Numbered from the stretch's first letter, positions 7,860 through 16,167 are shown. The stretch: 35,996 nucleotides of DNA from Burkholderia sp. SRS-W-2-2016 (GCF_001931485.1 NZ_MSDV01000061.1:1-35996); one strand, 5' to 3'. The notes: a model not told the origin generated them from the sequence alone. Numbers and translations: made by a program.

Positions 7860-10448
7860 CTAATCGGCGCTCCCGGCCACCCAGCGGTAATACGCGTTAT
7901 CCGGATCTTCACGCAGCGCGCCGCGAATATCCGCCGCCCACGCCTCGCGATCGCCGCGATAGGCGTCGAGTCCCGCCGCATAGAAACTCATCAGCGCGGC
8001 GCCGCTCTGTTGCAGTTCGGCCCGGAATGCATCGTCGGCGCCGGTCAGCGGCGGTTCCGAGCGCATCGCGAGCAGATGCGCGAACGTCGTCGCAAACGCG
8101 TCGGGCCGTACCCATGCCGCGGACTCGATGCGCGGCCGGTCGTCGGTGACGGGCGGCGCATCGGCCGCATACCACGCGAGCCCGGCGCGATCGGTGACCC
8201 ACAACGCGAGCAGCGCGGCCGGCGACGCGATTCCGACCTCGCGCAACGCGGCGGCGACCGGCGGCTGCGCGAAACGCGCGGCGATGCGCGGCACGTCGAG
8301 TTCGAGCGGCGCCATCGAGCCGATCAACAGCATCTCGTGCAATTCAGTGGTCCATAACGTCGCGTGCGGAAACACGCCGATAAAACTTTGAATCAGCGAG
8401 CGTGTATCGGCTTCGTTCTGCGTGGGCAGCGGCAACCATTGCGCGACGATGCCGCCCGCTTGCAGACGCGTCGCCGCGAGCCGATAGAAGTCGGTCGAAT
8501 ACAGATTGACGACGCCCGCTGCCGAAGGCGGCGGCGGTTCCAGCGTAATCAGGTCGTATTGCTGCGCACTCCCGAGCAATTCGCGGCGGCCGTCGCGCAG
8601 ACGGATCTCGATACGCGGATCGCTCGTCATGCGGTAATTGCCGGCGAATTGCGCTGACGCGCGCACGACCGCCGGCAATAGTTCGGCGCTTACGCGCTGC
8701 GTGAGACCCGGCCACGTCAGCAACGCGCCGCCGGTGATGCCGGTGCCGAGACCGATGACCAGCGCCGAGCGCGGCGTGTCGCGATGCACGAGGAGCGGCA
8801 GCAACGCCTGCAATCGCATGTAACGCTGCGACGCGAGCGTGTCGCCGGAGTTGGAAACGCCCTGGATATAGAGCCGGTGGAACGCGTGTTCGCCGGCCCG
8901 TTGTTCGACCACCGCGACCGTGCCGCCCGCGCTTTCCTCGTAGAAACCGAGCGTGCCGCCGCGCGCTTGCGCGAGCAGACTGGCGAGTTTGTCGGGCGGC
9001 GTGAGCCAGCCGACGGCAAGCGTCAGCGCGCCGATCAGCGGGACCGCCCAACGCGCCGGCCGCCGCACCTGCGAGCCGCGCCACACGGCGACGAGTCCGA
9101 CCACCGCGGCGCCTAACGCGAGGCCGGCGAGTGTGCGCACGATGCCCAGTCGCGGCACCAGCAAAAAGCCGGTCAGCAGCGTGCCGAGAATGCCGCCGGC
9201 CGTGTTGAGCGCGACCACGGCGCCCACGTCGCGTCCCATGTGGCGGGGCTCGACGTGCAGACGCAGCGCGAACGGAAACGCGGCGCCGAGCAGCAAGGTC
9301 GGCACGAACACCACGCACAGCGCCGCGACCGCGAAGCCCGCGCACATCGCCGCGAGCAGGCTGCCGGTCGCGGCGAACGCCGCGTCGCGCGCAACGCTTT
9401 GCCAATGCGGCAGCCAGCGCCCGAGCAGCGCGAGCTGCAGCAAGGCCGCGAGGCCGGCCGTCGCGATCAGCAGCGCGAACGCACCCCACGGATCGCGCAC
9501 GCGCTGCGTGTAACGTGACGCGATCGCGCTGCCGGCCGCGAGGCCCGACAGATAAGTGGCGAGCACGACCGCGAATGCGAAGCCGCGGGTGCTGATGAAC
9601 TGCACGATTTCCTGCGACCACACGACTTCGTAGCCGAGCGCGATGCCGCCGGCAATCGCGTACAGCACCAGCGCCAGACGCGCGTGCGACGGGCTGGCCG
9701 GGGTCGTGGCGGGGACGGCCGTTCGAGCGTGCGCCTCTTGATGCTCATGGCCGAGACGCTTTGCGCATACGATCTGCAGCAGCGCGGCGAGCAACGCGGC
9801 CAGCGCATTCAACCCCGCCGCGGCGAGCGCGCTGCCGAATAAACCGAGCGACGGAATCAGCACGAAGCTCGCGAGCAGCGTGCCGGCGATCGCACCCGCG
9901 GTATTCGCCGCGTACAGTCGCGCGCCGACGCGTCCGAGGCTGCTGCCGGCCGGACGCAGCGCGCGCGTCAACACCGGCAACGTGCCGCCCAGCAACACCG
10001 CGGGCAAGCCGACGAGCGCGAACGGCAGCGCCCATGCGAGCGGCCCGAAGCCGTTCTGCAGCGACGCGAACAGCGCCGCCGAGCGAGGCAGCGACCAGGT
10101 GGTCGCGATCGCGAGCACCAGCACGCCGCCTTCGAGCAGCGCGACGAGCCGCAGCGGCCGGGCGCTGCGGTCGGCGAGTCTGCCGAACAGCCAGCCGCCG
10201 GCGGCGAGCCCCGCGAAAAATGCGCTGACGCCGGCGCTGACCGCCTGCACGTCGACGCCGACCACGAGGCCAAGCTGCTTGACCCACAACACCTGATAGA
10301 TCAGCGCGGCGGCGCCCGATGCGAACAGCAGCGCTTGCGGCCACACAAGCGGCACCGCCAGCGCGGTGTCCGGGTGGCGCGACGCGACCGCATCCGCGCG
10401 ACGCTGATGTCGTGAGGGTTTCGCGCGATCGGCGAGCGTTTGGGTCAT
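7860..10448 (-). CDS. Fused MFS transporter / spermidine-synthase-like protein
   Basis: An 862-residue inner-membrane protein. Residues about 35-490 contain roughly a dozen or more hydrophobic segments in two halves of MFS type (L-L-F-A-S-G-A-A-A-L-I-Y-Q-V-L-W opening; a second Y-A-I-A-G-G-I-A-L-G-Y-E-V-V-W opening near residue 265). The rest is a soluble spermidine-synthase-like Rossmann domain with the S-adenosyl binding loop L-V-I-G-L-G-T-G-I-T near residue 565. The acidic catalytic segment of true spermidine synthases is replaced by T-L-E-P-P-P-P-S-A-A-G, so aminopropyl transfer is doubtful; this replacement seems usual for the fusion family. The ATG at 10448 is preferred to a TTG eight codons upstream; neither has a good ribosome binding site. 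It lies downstream of the arylsulfatase on the same strand, but a terminator separates them. Confidence 0.85.
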   Translation of the reverse strand: MTQTLADRAKPSRHQRRADAVASRHPDTALAVPLVWPQALLFASGAAALIYQVLWVKQLGLVVGVDVQAVSAGVSAFFAGLAAGGWLFGRLADRSARPLRLVALLEGGVLVLAIATTWSLPRSAALFASLQNGFGPLAWALPFALVGLPAVLLGGTLPVLTRALRPAGSSLGRVGARLYAANTAGAIAGTLLASFVLIPSLGLFGSALAAAGLNALAALLAALLQIVCAKRLGHEHQEAHARTAVPATTPASPSHARLALVLYAIAGGIALGYEVVWSQEIVQFISTRGFAFAVVLATYLSGLAAGSAIASRYTQRVRDPWGAFALLIATAGLAALLQLALLGRWLPHWQSVARDAAFAATGSLLAAMCAGFAVAALCVVFVPTLLLGAAFPFALRLHVEPRHMGRDVGAVVALNTAGGILGTLLTGFLLVPRLGIVRTLAGLALGAAVVGLVAVWRGSQVRRPARWAVPLIGALTLAVGWLTPPDKLASLLAQARGGTLGFYEESAGGTVAVVEQRAGEHAFHRLYIQGVSNSGDTLASQRYMRLQALLPLLVHRDTPRSALVIGLGTGITGGALLTWPGLTQRVSAELLPAVVRASAQFAGNYRMTSDPRIEIRLRDGRRELLGSAQQYDLITLEPPPPSAAGVVNLYSTDFYRLAATRLQAGGIVAQWLPLPTQNEADTRSLIQSFIGVFPHATLWTTELHEMLLIGSMAPLELDVPRIAARFAQPPVAAALREVGIASPAALLALWVTDRAGLAWYAADAPPVTDDRPRIESAAWVRPDAFATTFAHLLAMRSEPPLTGADDAFRAELQQSGAALMSFYAAGLDAYRGDREAWAADIRGALREDPDNAYYRWVAGSAD

Positions 10449-10476
10449 CGGTTTGCCGGTTGCCGGAGTCAAGTGG

Positions 10477-10518
10477 AAAAATGCGCTCGCCGGGGCCGCT
10501 CAGCGGGCCGGCGAGCGC
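10477..10518 (-). terminator. Rho-independent terminator after the arylsulfatase gene
   Basis: A perfect 11-bp inverted repeat (GCGCTCGCCGG at 10483-10493 and its complement at 10508-10518) has a loop that can pair further. On the minus strand it is followed by a run of five T (10481-10477). It starts 14 bases beyond the arylsulfatase stop codon and should end the FGE-HAD-sulfatase transcript before the MFS/spermidine-synthase-like gene. Confidence 0.82.
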
Positions 10519-10531
10519 GCTTCGCGTCGTG

Positions 10532-12244
10532 CTATTCGAGTCCGCGCTTCTTGAACGACTCGTCGATCTTTTTATCGACCTGGCGCCGCACGCCGTCGAC
10601 GCTGAAGCTCGCGGGCCGCTGGCTCGGCGGATAGTCGACGAAACTGTTCAGGAACAGCGTCGCTTTCATCGTCGCGATAGCGGTCAGATAGGAGTTCTTC
10701 GCGAGCCAGTCGTTGTACTGATCGGATGTGATGTCGGCGCGTTCATACGGGTCCATCCGCAGGTTGAAGATTTTCGGCACCCGCAGGCAGACGAACGGGT
10801 CCTGCCAGATGTTGAAATTGCCTTTCGCGCGCTGCTCGCAGAACACCGCCTTCCACGCGTTGCCGTCCTGATCCCAGCGCATCGCGACCAGTTCGCCGTC
10901 GTCGTTGAAGTAGTAGAACTCGGTGCGCGGGTCCTTGGTGGTTTGGCCGGTCAGCAACGGCAACTGGTTGTAGCCGTCCAGATGCACCTTGAAACTGGTG
11001 GCGCCGGCTTTCGGTGCCCAGCCTTTCAGCAACCGGTCTTTCACGCCGTTGTCGCCCGCCGCCGCCAGCAGCGTGGGAAACCAGTCGAGTCCGGAGATCA
11101 TCTGGTTCGAGGTTTCGCCGGGCTTGATATGGCCGGGCCAGCGGATCATCGCGGGCACGCGGAACGCGCCTTCCCAGTTCGAATCCTTCTCGCTGCGAAA
11201 CGCGGTCGTCGCCGCGTCGGGCCACGTGAACTGATTCGGGCCGTTGTCCGTCGTGTAGATCACGATCGTGTTGTCGGCGATTTTCAGATCGTCGAGCAGC
11301 TTCAGCAGTTTGCCGACGTCCTGATCGTGCTCCCACATGCCGTCGCCGTATTCGTTGCCGGGCATCCCGCTCTTGCCTCTGAACTCGGGGCGCACGTGCG
11401 TGTAGATGTGCATCCGCGTGAAGTTCATCCAGACGAAAAACGGCGTGCCGCTTTTCGCCTGCTTGCGGATGAAGTCTTCGGCGTGCGCGCCGGTTTCGTC
11501 GTCGATCGTTTCCATCCGCTTGGTGGTGAGCGGGCCGGTGTCCTGAACCTTGCCGTCCGACGTGCTGTGCAGCACGCCGCGCGGCGAAAAGTTCTTCACG
11601 TACGGGTCGTTCTTGTCTTTCGGCCAGTACGGGCGCTCGGGTTCTTCTTCCGCGTTCAGGTGGTACAGGTTGCCGTAGAACTCGTCGAAGCCGTGATTGG
11701 TCGGCAGGTACTCGTTCTTGTCGCCGAGATGGTTCTTGCCGAATTGACCGGTCGCATAGCCGAGCGGTTTGAGCGCCTGGGCAATCGTGATGTCGCCTTT
11801 TTGCAGGCCGACCGACGCGCCCGGCGCGCCGACTTTCGACAGCCCGGTACGCAGCGGCGTCTGTCCGGTGATGAACGACGAACGTCCCGCCGTGCAGCTG
11901 TTTTCCGCGTAGTAGTCGGTGAAGATCATCCCTTCGTTGGCGATCCGGTCGATGTTCGGCGTGCGATAGCCGACCACGCCGCGCGTGTACGCGCTGATGT
12001 TCGCCTGGCCGATGTCGTCGCCGAAGATCACGAGGATGTTCGGCTTGGCCGAGTTCTTCGCCTGTTGCTGCTGTTGCGCCTGTTGTTGCTGCGGCTGCTG
12101 CGCGGCCGGCGCGGGCGCGGCCGGTTTAGCCGCGGGGGTCTGCGCCGGCGCGTTCAGCGACGGCAGGATCAACGCGGCGAAGCCCGCGACGGCAAGTACC
12201 GTCGCCCCCGCCGCATAGCGCCCGTTTCGCAGGAATTTCGTCAT
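10532..12244 (-). CDS. Exported arylsulfatase (formylglycine-dependent, type I)
   Basis: A 570-residue sulfatase hydrolysing sulfate esters. A Sec-type signal peptide covers about residues 1-34 (hydrophobic A-A-G-A-T-V-L-A-V-A-G-F-A-A-L-I-L core, cleavage after N-A-P-A), followed by an unusual Gln/Ala/Pro-rich linker (about 35-62). The catalytic domain begins with N-I-L-V-I-F-G-D-D-I-G, whose D75-D76 are the calcium ligands. The modification motif C-T-A-G-R has Cys117 as the residue converted to formylglycine, within the C-x-A/P-x-R rule for FGE-type maturation. Further family segments are G-K-N-H-L-G-D (conserved Lys/His) and T-T-D-N-G-P-N. The ATG at 12244 has TGGAG about eight bases upstream. 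It lies 54 bp downstream of the HAD lipoprotein gene and shares a strand with the FGE gene that should activate it. The natural substrate is unknown. Confidence 0.93.
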   Translation of the reverse strand: MTKFLRNGRYAAGATVLAVAGFAALILPSLNAPAQTPAAKPAAPAPAAQQPQQQQAQQQQQAKNSAKPNILVIFGDDIGQANISAYTRGVVGYRTPNIDRIANEGMIFTDYYAENSCTAGRSSFITGQTPLRTGLSKVGAPGASVGLQKGDITIAQALKPLGYATGQFGKNHLGDKNEYLPTNHGFDEFYGNLYHLNAEEEPERPYWPKDKNDPYVKNFSPRGVLHSTSDGKVQDTGPLTTKRMETIDDETGAHAEDFIRKQAKSGTPFFVWMNFTRMHIYTHVRPEFRGKSGMPGNEYGDGMWEHDQDVGKLLKLLDDLKIADNTIVIYTTDNGPNQFTWPDAATTAFRSEKDSNWEGAFRVPAMIRWPGHIKPGETSNQMISGLDWFPTLLAAAGDNGVKDRLLKGWAPKAGATSFKVHLDGYNQLPLLTGQTTKDPRTEFYYFNDDGELVAMRWDQDGNAWKAVFCEQRAKGNFNIWQDPFVCLRVPKIFNLRMDPYERADITSDQYNDWLAKNSYLTAIATMKATLFLNSFVDYPPSQRPASFSVDGVRRQVDKKIDESFKKRGLE

Positions 12245-12298
12245 GTGCTGGCTCCAGTGGAGTTGACTGCATTCAGCCGTTGCGCTGGCCGTCGCGCG

Positions 12299-13375
12299 CT
12301 ATTGGGGCGACGGCGGAAACACGCTTTGCCAGTCGTCCTTCATGCTGACGACGGTCCAGCCCTCGACGCGCGCCTGATCCCAGGCCTTGTCGAGCTTGCC
12401 GATTTTCGACGCGCGGTCGTACGCGAATTCGCGCTGCGCGTCGTCGTGATGCAGCAGCAACGCGAGATGCGGACCGGGCCCGGCGCTCGTGTACTGCAGC
12501 ATCTGCAGATCGCCGTCGGAGTTGCCGAACGCGAGCACCGGTTTGCGGCCGATGCGCCGGTAGATGCCGACCGGTTTGCCGGGTCCGTCGTCGACGAAAT
12601 CCATTTTCGGCATCCGTACCAGCGCGGGTTGGCCGTCGCGCAACTGGTACTGCACGAGCTGGCTCGAACCGATCACCTGTTCGGGCGGGATGCCGTACGC
12701 TTGCTGCGCCCACGCGCGCATGAACTCGATCGTGCCGCCCGACACGATGAAGGTCCGGAAGCCATGCGCGCGCAGATAGGCGAGCAGTTCGAGCTGCGGC
12801 TGGTAGACGAGTTCGGTGTATGGGCGGTGCAGGGTAGGGTGCCGTGCGCTCTTCAGCCACGCGCGGATCGTCGTGTCGTATTCGTCGACGGTCATTCCGC
12901 TATTGGCCACCGCCAGCAGTTGTTCGACCTGCTTCTGGTACTTCGCGAGCGCGACCGGATCGCGCGCGAGCAGCGCCTTGTAAGCGGGATTGTTCTGCCA
13001 CTCGGGATGACGCGGCGCGGCTGCCTTCACCTGGTCGAACATGAAGGCCAGCTGGAAGTAAACCGGCTGCTCGCTCCACAGCGTGCCGTCGTTGTCGAAC
13101 ACGGCGATGCGCGCGTCGGGCGGCAGATACGCGGGCGAGCCTTGTTGCGTGACTTCGGCGACGAAGCGCTCGATCGCCTGTTTCGCGGGGCCGTCGCGCC
13201 ATGACGGCAGAGGATCGGCTGCGGAGGCGGTGGCTGTGCCGTTTGCGCCATTTGCGTCGCGCTGCGCGTCGGTCGTGCACGCGGCGAGCGTCAGCGACAG
13301 CAGCGCCGCCGCCAGCATCGCTCGCAGATAAACGGACCAGTATTTCGGATTGCCGGACCAGCGTATCGACGGCAT
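12299..13375 (-). CDS. HAD-superfamily hydrolase, predicted lipoprotein
   Basis: A 358-residue haloacid-dehalogenase-fold protein, probably a phosphatase. Motif I is I-A-V-F-D94-N-D96-G-T-L-W, with the nucleophilic and acid/base aspartates. Motif II is the T-F-I-V-S-G-G segment near residue 220, and motif IV is F-G-N-S-D-G-D-L-Q-M near residue 285. An N-terminal hydrophobic helix ends in L-A-A-C33, a lipobox, so the protein should be anchored on the periplasmic side of a membrane, unlike most HAD phosphatases, which are cytosolic. The start at 13375 is set by a strong GGAGG four to five bases upstream. It lies between the FGE and the sulfatase on one strand, suggesting a role in the same substrate pathway, for example dephosphorylating what the sulfatase desulfates; that is inference. 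Confidence 0.88.
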   Translation of the reverse strand: MPSIRWSGNPKYWSVYLRAMLAAALLSLTLAACTTDAQRDANGANGTATASAADPLPSWRDGPAKQAIERFVAEVTQQGSPAYLPPDARIAVFDNDGTLWSEQPVYFQLAFMFDQVKAAAPRHPEWQNNPAYKALLARDPVALAKYQKQVEQLLAVANSGMTVDEYDTTIRAWLKSARHPTLHRPYTELVYQPQLELLAYLRAHGFRTFIVSGGTIEFMRAWAQQAYGIPPEQVIGSSQLVQYQLRDGQPALVRMPKMDFVDDGPGKPVGIYRRIGRKPVLAFGNSDGDLQMLQYTSAGPGPHLALLLHHDDAQREFAYDRASKIGKLDKAWDQARVEGWTVVSMKDDWQSVFPPSPQ

Positions 13376-13444
13376 TGGGCCTCCAACTCGACTGGACGAT
13401 CAGTCATTTCGAGGACGAGCGCGCCCATGCGCAGTCCTACGCAT

Positions 13445-13509
13445 TTTCATCACGCGCTTGCGTCACGCGCCTTCATCACGCGCTTTCATCACGCGCTTTC
13501 ATCACGCAT
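13445..13509. repeat. 13-bp tandem repeat between FGE and HAD genes (x5)
   Basis: Five 13-bp units of consensus TTTCATCACGCGC (13445-13457, 13458-13470 diverged, 13471-13483, 13484-13496, 13497-13509) occupy the 237-bp gap between the FGE stop and the HAD start, ending 70 bases upstream of the HAD ribosome binding site. They are in the likely untranslated part of the same transcript. They could be slippage products, or repeated binding sites for a protein or RNA. Confidence 0.85.
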
Positions 13510-13587
13510 GGGCTCGCATTCGTTCGATACCGCTACCGCTGGGCGCGCCGCTGCATCACGAACCGTCGACGCATCCGCAACGCCACG

Positions 13588-13622
13588 GCCGCTAGCCGCT
13601 TGCCGCTAACCGCTAGCCGCCG
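13588..13622. repeat. 7-bp tandem repeat over the FGE stop codon
   Basis: Units GCCGCTA, GCCGCTT, GCCGCTA, ACCGCTA and GCCGCCG run across the end of the FGE gene, whose stop codon (complement of CTA at 13613-13615) is part of a unit. Since seven is not a multiple of three, copy-number change would alter the reading frame at the extreme C-terminus, but stops occur in several frames. Confidence 0.7.
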
Positions 13623-14911
13623 TTCGTCGGCCCGGCATGCGCGGCTGCCGCCGCGACCGCGCCGGGATCGGCCGCACGCGTCGACTGCTGGCGCGCGAGC
13701 GGCTGCTTCCAGGTTTCCTCGTCCATCACGAGCCGGAAGCCGAGATGCGACATGCTGTTGTACGGATCCGTGCCGCGCCGCGCGCTCGGCCGATAGCTGA
13801 GGCAGTAGGTTTCGTTGCACAGGAACGAGCCGCCGCGCGTGACCCGCTTCGGCGCATTCACCGGCACGCCCTGATCGGCCGGGTCCCACGAGTCGGCCGG
13901 GCCGGCCGGATTGGCGAGTACGGTCGGGTTCGCCGCTTCGCGCCGGAATTGATCCGCGCGATACCAGTCGGCGACCCATTGCCACGCGTTGCCGGTCATG
14001 TCGGACAGCCCGTACCCATTGGCCGGGAAGGTGCCGACCGCACTGGTGCCCGGGGCGCCGCCGGCTTTCGGGCTCACCACCGGAAATGCCTGGGGCTGCT
14101 GGCCTTGCCAGATGTTGGCCTGCGGTTTGCCGTCCGGCGCGAGCTGGTCGCCCCACGCGTAGGTGGCCTGTTCGAGCCCGCCGCGCGCGGCGAATTCCCA
14201 TTCGGCTTCGGTCGGCAGACGCTTGCCGACCCACTTCGCGTAGGCCTGCGCGTCTTCATAGGAGACCTGAACGACCGGATGATCGTCCTTGCCGGCGATG
14301 TTGCTGTCGGGCCCGGCCGGATGGCGCCAGTTCGCGCCGGGCACATAGCGCCACCACTGCGAATAGTCGTCGAGCGGCACCGGCCGGTCGGTGCCGACGA
14401 ACACCATCGCGCCGGGCACCAGCGCGCTATCGGGCGGCCGCGGCGTGCCCGGCGGCAACTGCACGCGCAGCGTGTCCCAGTCGGGCTTCTTCTCGGCGGT
14501 CGTCACATAGCCGGTCGCTTCGACGAAGCGGCGAAATTGCGCATTCGTCACGTGATGGCGGTCCATCCAGAAGCCGTGAATCCGCACCTTGTGCGCGGGG
14601 CGCTCGTTGGCTTGCGCCTGTTTCGCGTCGCTGCCCATCAGGAACTCGCCGCCCGGCACCCACGCCATTTCGAGCGGGCCGCGCGTGCCGTCGCCGTAGA
14701 TGACTTGCGGCCGCGTCTGCGCGGCGTGCGAGGCCGGCGCGGTGACCGCCCAACTGACGGCCGCGCCGACGCACGCGGGCAGCACGACCAGTAGCGAGCT
14801 CCACAGCAACAGTTTGCGCAGCGGCCGCGCGCGCGCCGTCGCGGGAGAAGCTTGCGCTTTAGCGTGAGTGGACGAGCGACGCGCCGTCGTATTGCGATTT
14901 CGTGTACTCAT
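13613..14911 (-). CDS. Formylglycine-generating enzyme (SUMF1-type), predicted periplasmic
   Basis: A 432-residue FGE-sulfatase-domain protein that would oxidise the motif cysteine of the neighbouring sulfatase to formylglycine using oxygen and copper. The domain spans about residues 78-397. It opens with M-A-W-V-P-G-G-E-F-L-M-G-S-D, then R-L-P-T-E-A-E-W-E-F-A-A-R-G-G (229-245) and G-N-A-W-Q-W-V (307-313). It closes with R-G-G-S-F-L-C365-N-E-T-Y-C370, matching the active-site cysteine pair of characterised FGEs in spacing and context, then S-Y-R-P-S-A-R. An N-terminal basic region and a hydrophobic helix (about 33-56) predict a signal anchor, so the domain would face the periplasm. The ATG at 14911 follows GAGG; a longer frame to 14950 lacks such a signal. 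EgtB- and PvdO-like relatives are alternatives, but the cysteine pair favours true FGE. Confidence 0.9.
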   Translation of the reverse strand: MSTRNRNTTARRSSTHAKAQASPATARARPLRKLLLWSSLLVVLPACVGAAVSWAVTAPASHAAQTRPQVIYGDGTRGPLEMAWVPGGEFLMGSDAKQAQANERPAHKVRIHGFWMDRHHVTNAQFRRFVEATGYVTTAEKKPDWDTLRVQLPPGTPRPPDSALVPGAMVFVGTDRPVPLDDYSQWWRYVPGANWRHPAGPDSNIAGKDDHPVVQVSYEDAQAYAKWVGKRLPTEAEWEFAARGGLEQATYAWGDQLAPDGKPQANIWQGQQPQAFPVVSPKAGGAPGTSAVGTFPANGYGLSDMTGNAWQWVADWYRADQFRREAANPTVLANPAGPADSWDPADQGVPVNAPKRVTRGGSFLCNETYCLSYRPSARRGTDPYNSMSHLGFRLVMDEETWKQPLARQQSTRAADPGAVAAAAAHAGPTNGG

Positions 14912-15207
14912 CGTCCTCGTCTCGCGCGAATGAAACCGCCGCGTTCGCAATGCGCGTGAGTCGCCGCAGGCGGAGCGGTTTCTGCCTGAAAGAAGATTCG
15001 TGGTACGTGGTGCCGCGGGCTCGCAGCGGTTGCGTATCGACTGATTACCGCGTGCTGGAGCAGCCCGATTGATCCACTGATATCACCTTTTTTTGCGTGA
15101 TGCACGATTTTTTGACTGCCGCGTCTGAGTACATTATTAATGTCATCAGTAACGGCATCGAATAACACCCGTTTGTTTCGACACGCGAATCGACTACCAG
15201 GGCAGCC
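14912..15207. other. Shared divergent control region of the FGE-sulfatase and MoxR/Bat operons
   Basis: This 296-bp space has no gene of its own. Its right half is AT-rich and includes the promoter described separately for moxR, a palindrome TGATATCA (about 15078-15085), a run of T, and an inverted repeat CGTG-ATG-CACG nearby (15096-15106). GTGAT-like half-sites recur on both sides of the T run. I could not identify a convincing minus-strand promoter for the FGE gene. The geometry would let one regulator control both directions. Confidence 0.4.
15112..15140 (+). promoter_or_regulatory. Sigma70-type promoter for the MoxR/Bat operon
   Basis: TTGACT (15112-15117) and TATTAA (15135-15140) are separated by exactly 17 bases, in an AT-rich patch 67 bases before the MoxR start codon. 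This is one of the best housekeeping-type promoters visible in the window and would drive the six-gene operon. Confidence 0.65.
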
Positions 15208-16167
15208 ATGCGCGACACTATTCTTGACTTCGAGGCCGGTGTGAATCAGGCGGTGATCGGTCAGCAGGCGGTGGTGCGGCAGATCGTGATCGCGTTGCTC
15301 GCCGATGGTCACGTGCTGCTCGAGAGCCTGCCGGGCCTCGCGAAAACGCGCACGGTCAAGGCCATCGCGACGCGTCTGGCTGCCACCATGAGCCGCATTC
15401 AATTCACGCCCGATCTTCTGCCGTCGGACATTACCGGCGCGGAAACGCTGCTGCAAAGCGGGAATGAACGCAGCTTCCGGTTTCAGCCGGGGCCGCTGTT
15501 CGGCAATCTGATTCTCGCCGACGAGATCAATCGCGCGCCGGCCAAAGTGCAATCGGCACTACTCGAAGCGATGGAAGAACGGCAGATCTCGGTGGCGGGA
15601 CAAACGCATAAGATGCCTAAGCTTTTTCTGGTGATGGCGACGCAAAATCCGATCGAGCAGGAGGGCACGTATCCGTTGCCGGAAGCGCAAATGGATCGCT
15701 TTCTGCTGAAGGTGCAGATCGACTATCCGTCGTCGGACAGCGAGGTCGGGATGCTGCGCCTGCTGCGCGGCGAAAGCGTTGCGACCGGCGCGAGCACGGC
15801 AGTACTCGCGCAGGAAGCGATTTTCGCGGTGCGCGACGAGGTCGCGCGCATCACGGTGGCGCCCGCGATCGACGACTACATCGTCGCGCTCGTGAACGGC
15901 ACGCGTGCGCCGGCGGCGCTCGACGAACAGCTCGGCAAATGGATCGAAATCGGCGCGAGTCCACGCGGTTCGATCGGGCTGGACCGCGCGAGCCGCGTGC
16001 ATGCGTGGCTCGAAAACCGCACGTTCGTGACGCCCGACGACGTGCGCGCGGTCGCGCACCCGGTCCTGCGGCACCGGCTGATCCTGTCGTACGACGCGAA
16101 TGCCGACAACGTCGCGGCCGATACCGTGATCGACCGGCTGATCGAAAAGGTCGCGGTGCCGGCCTGA
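15208..16167 (+). CDS. MoxR-family AAA+ ATPase
   Basis: A 319-residue cytoplasmic ATPase of the MoxR branch, chaperone-like machines that work with VWA proteins to activate or assemble targets. The Walker A region is L-E-S-L-P-G-L-A-K46-T47 (a MoxR-style loop with Ala before the Lys). Walker B is L-I-L-A-D104-E105-I-N, sensor 1 is A-T-Q-N146-P, and E-A-Q-M-D-R-F near 158-164 is the arginine-containing region. The C-terminal lid extends to about residue 310. Length is typical. The ATG at 15208 has AGGG about seven bases upstream. It is the first gene of an operon with DUF58, DUF4381, two VWA proteins and a BatD-like protein, and diverges from the FGE gene. Confidence 0.94.
   Translation: MRDTILDFEAGVNQAVIGQQAVVRQIVIALLADGHVLLESLPGLAKTRTVKAIATRLAATMSRIQFTPDLLPSDITGAETLLQSGNERSFRFQPGPLFGNLILADEINRAPAKVQSALLEAMEERQISVAGQTHKMPKLFLVMATQNPIEQEGTYPLPEAQMDRFLLKVQIDYPSSDSEVGMLRLLRGESVATGASTAVLAQEAIFAVRDEVARITVAPAIDDYIVALVNGTRAPAALDEQLGKWIEIGASPRGSIGLDRASRVHAWLENRTFVTPDDVRAVAHPVLRHRLILSYDANADNVAADTVIDRLIEKVAVPA

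Noticed and set aside
7860..10448. Naming the fusion protein a spermidine synthase (speE)
   Set aside because: The acidic catalytic segment is replaced by E-P-P-P-P and the protein has a large membrane part, so the enzymatic name is not supported.
12062..12130. The Gln-rich linker of the sulfatase as a phase-variable repeat
   Set aside because: Codons are mixed and the array is irregular; it is more simply a low-complexity linker between signal peptide and catalytic domain.
10319..13204. A 961-codon open frame on the plus strand opposite the sulfatase and HAD genes
   Set aside because: It is an antisense shadow of GC-rich genes: Arg/Val/Ala-rich with no domains, while the minus-strand frames have catalytic motifs and ribosome binding sites.
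13445..13509. CRISPR-like array
   Set aside because: Units are 13 bp and directly adjacent with no unique spacers, and no cas genes are present; it is a simple tandem repeat.
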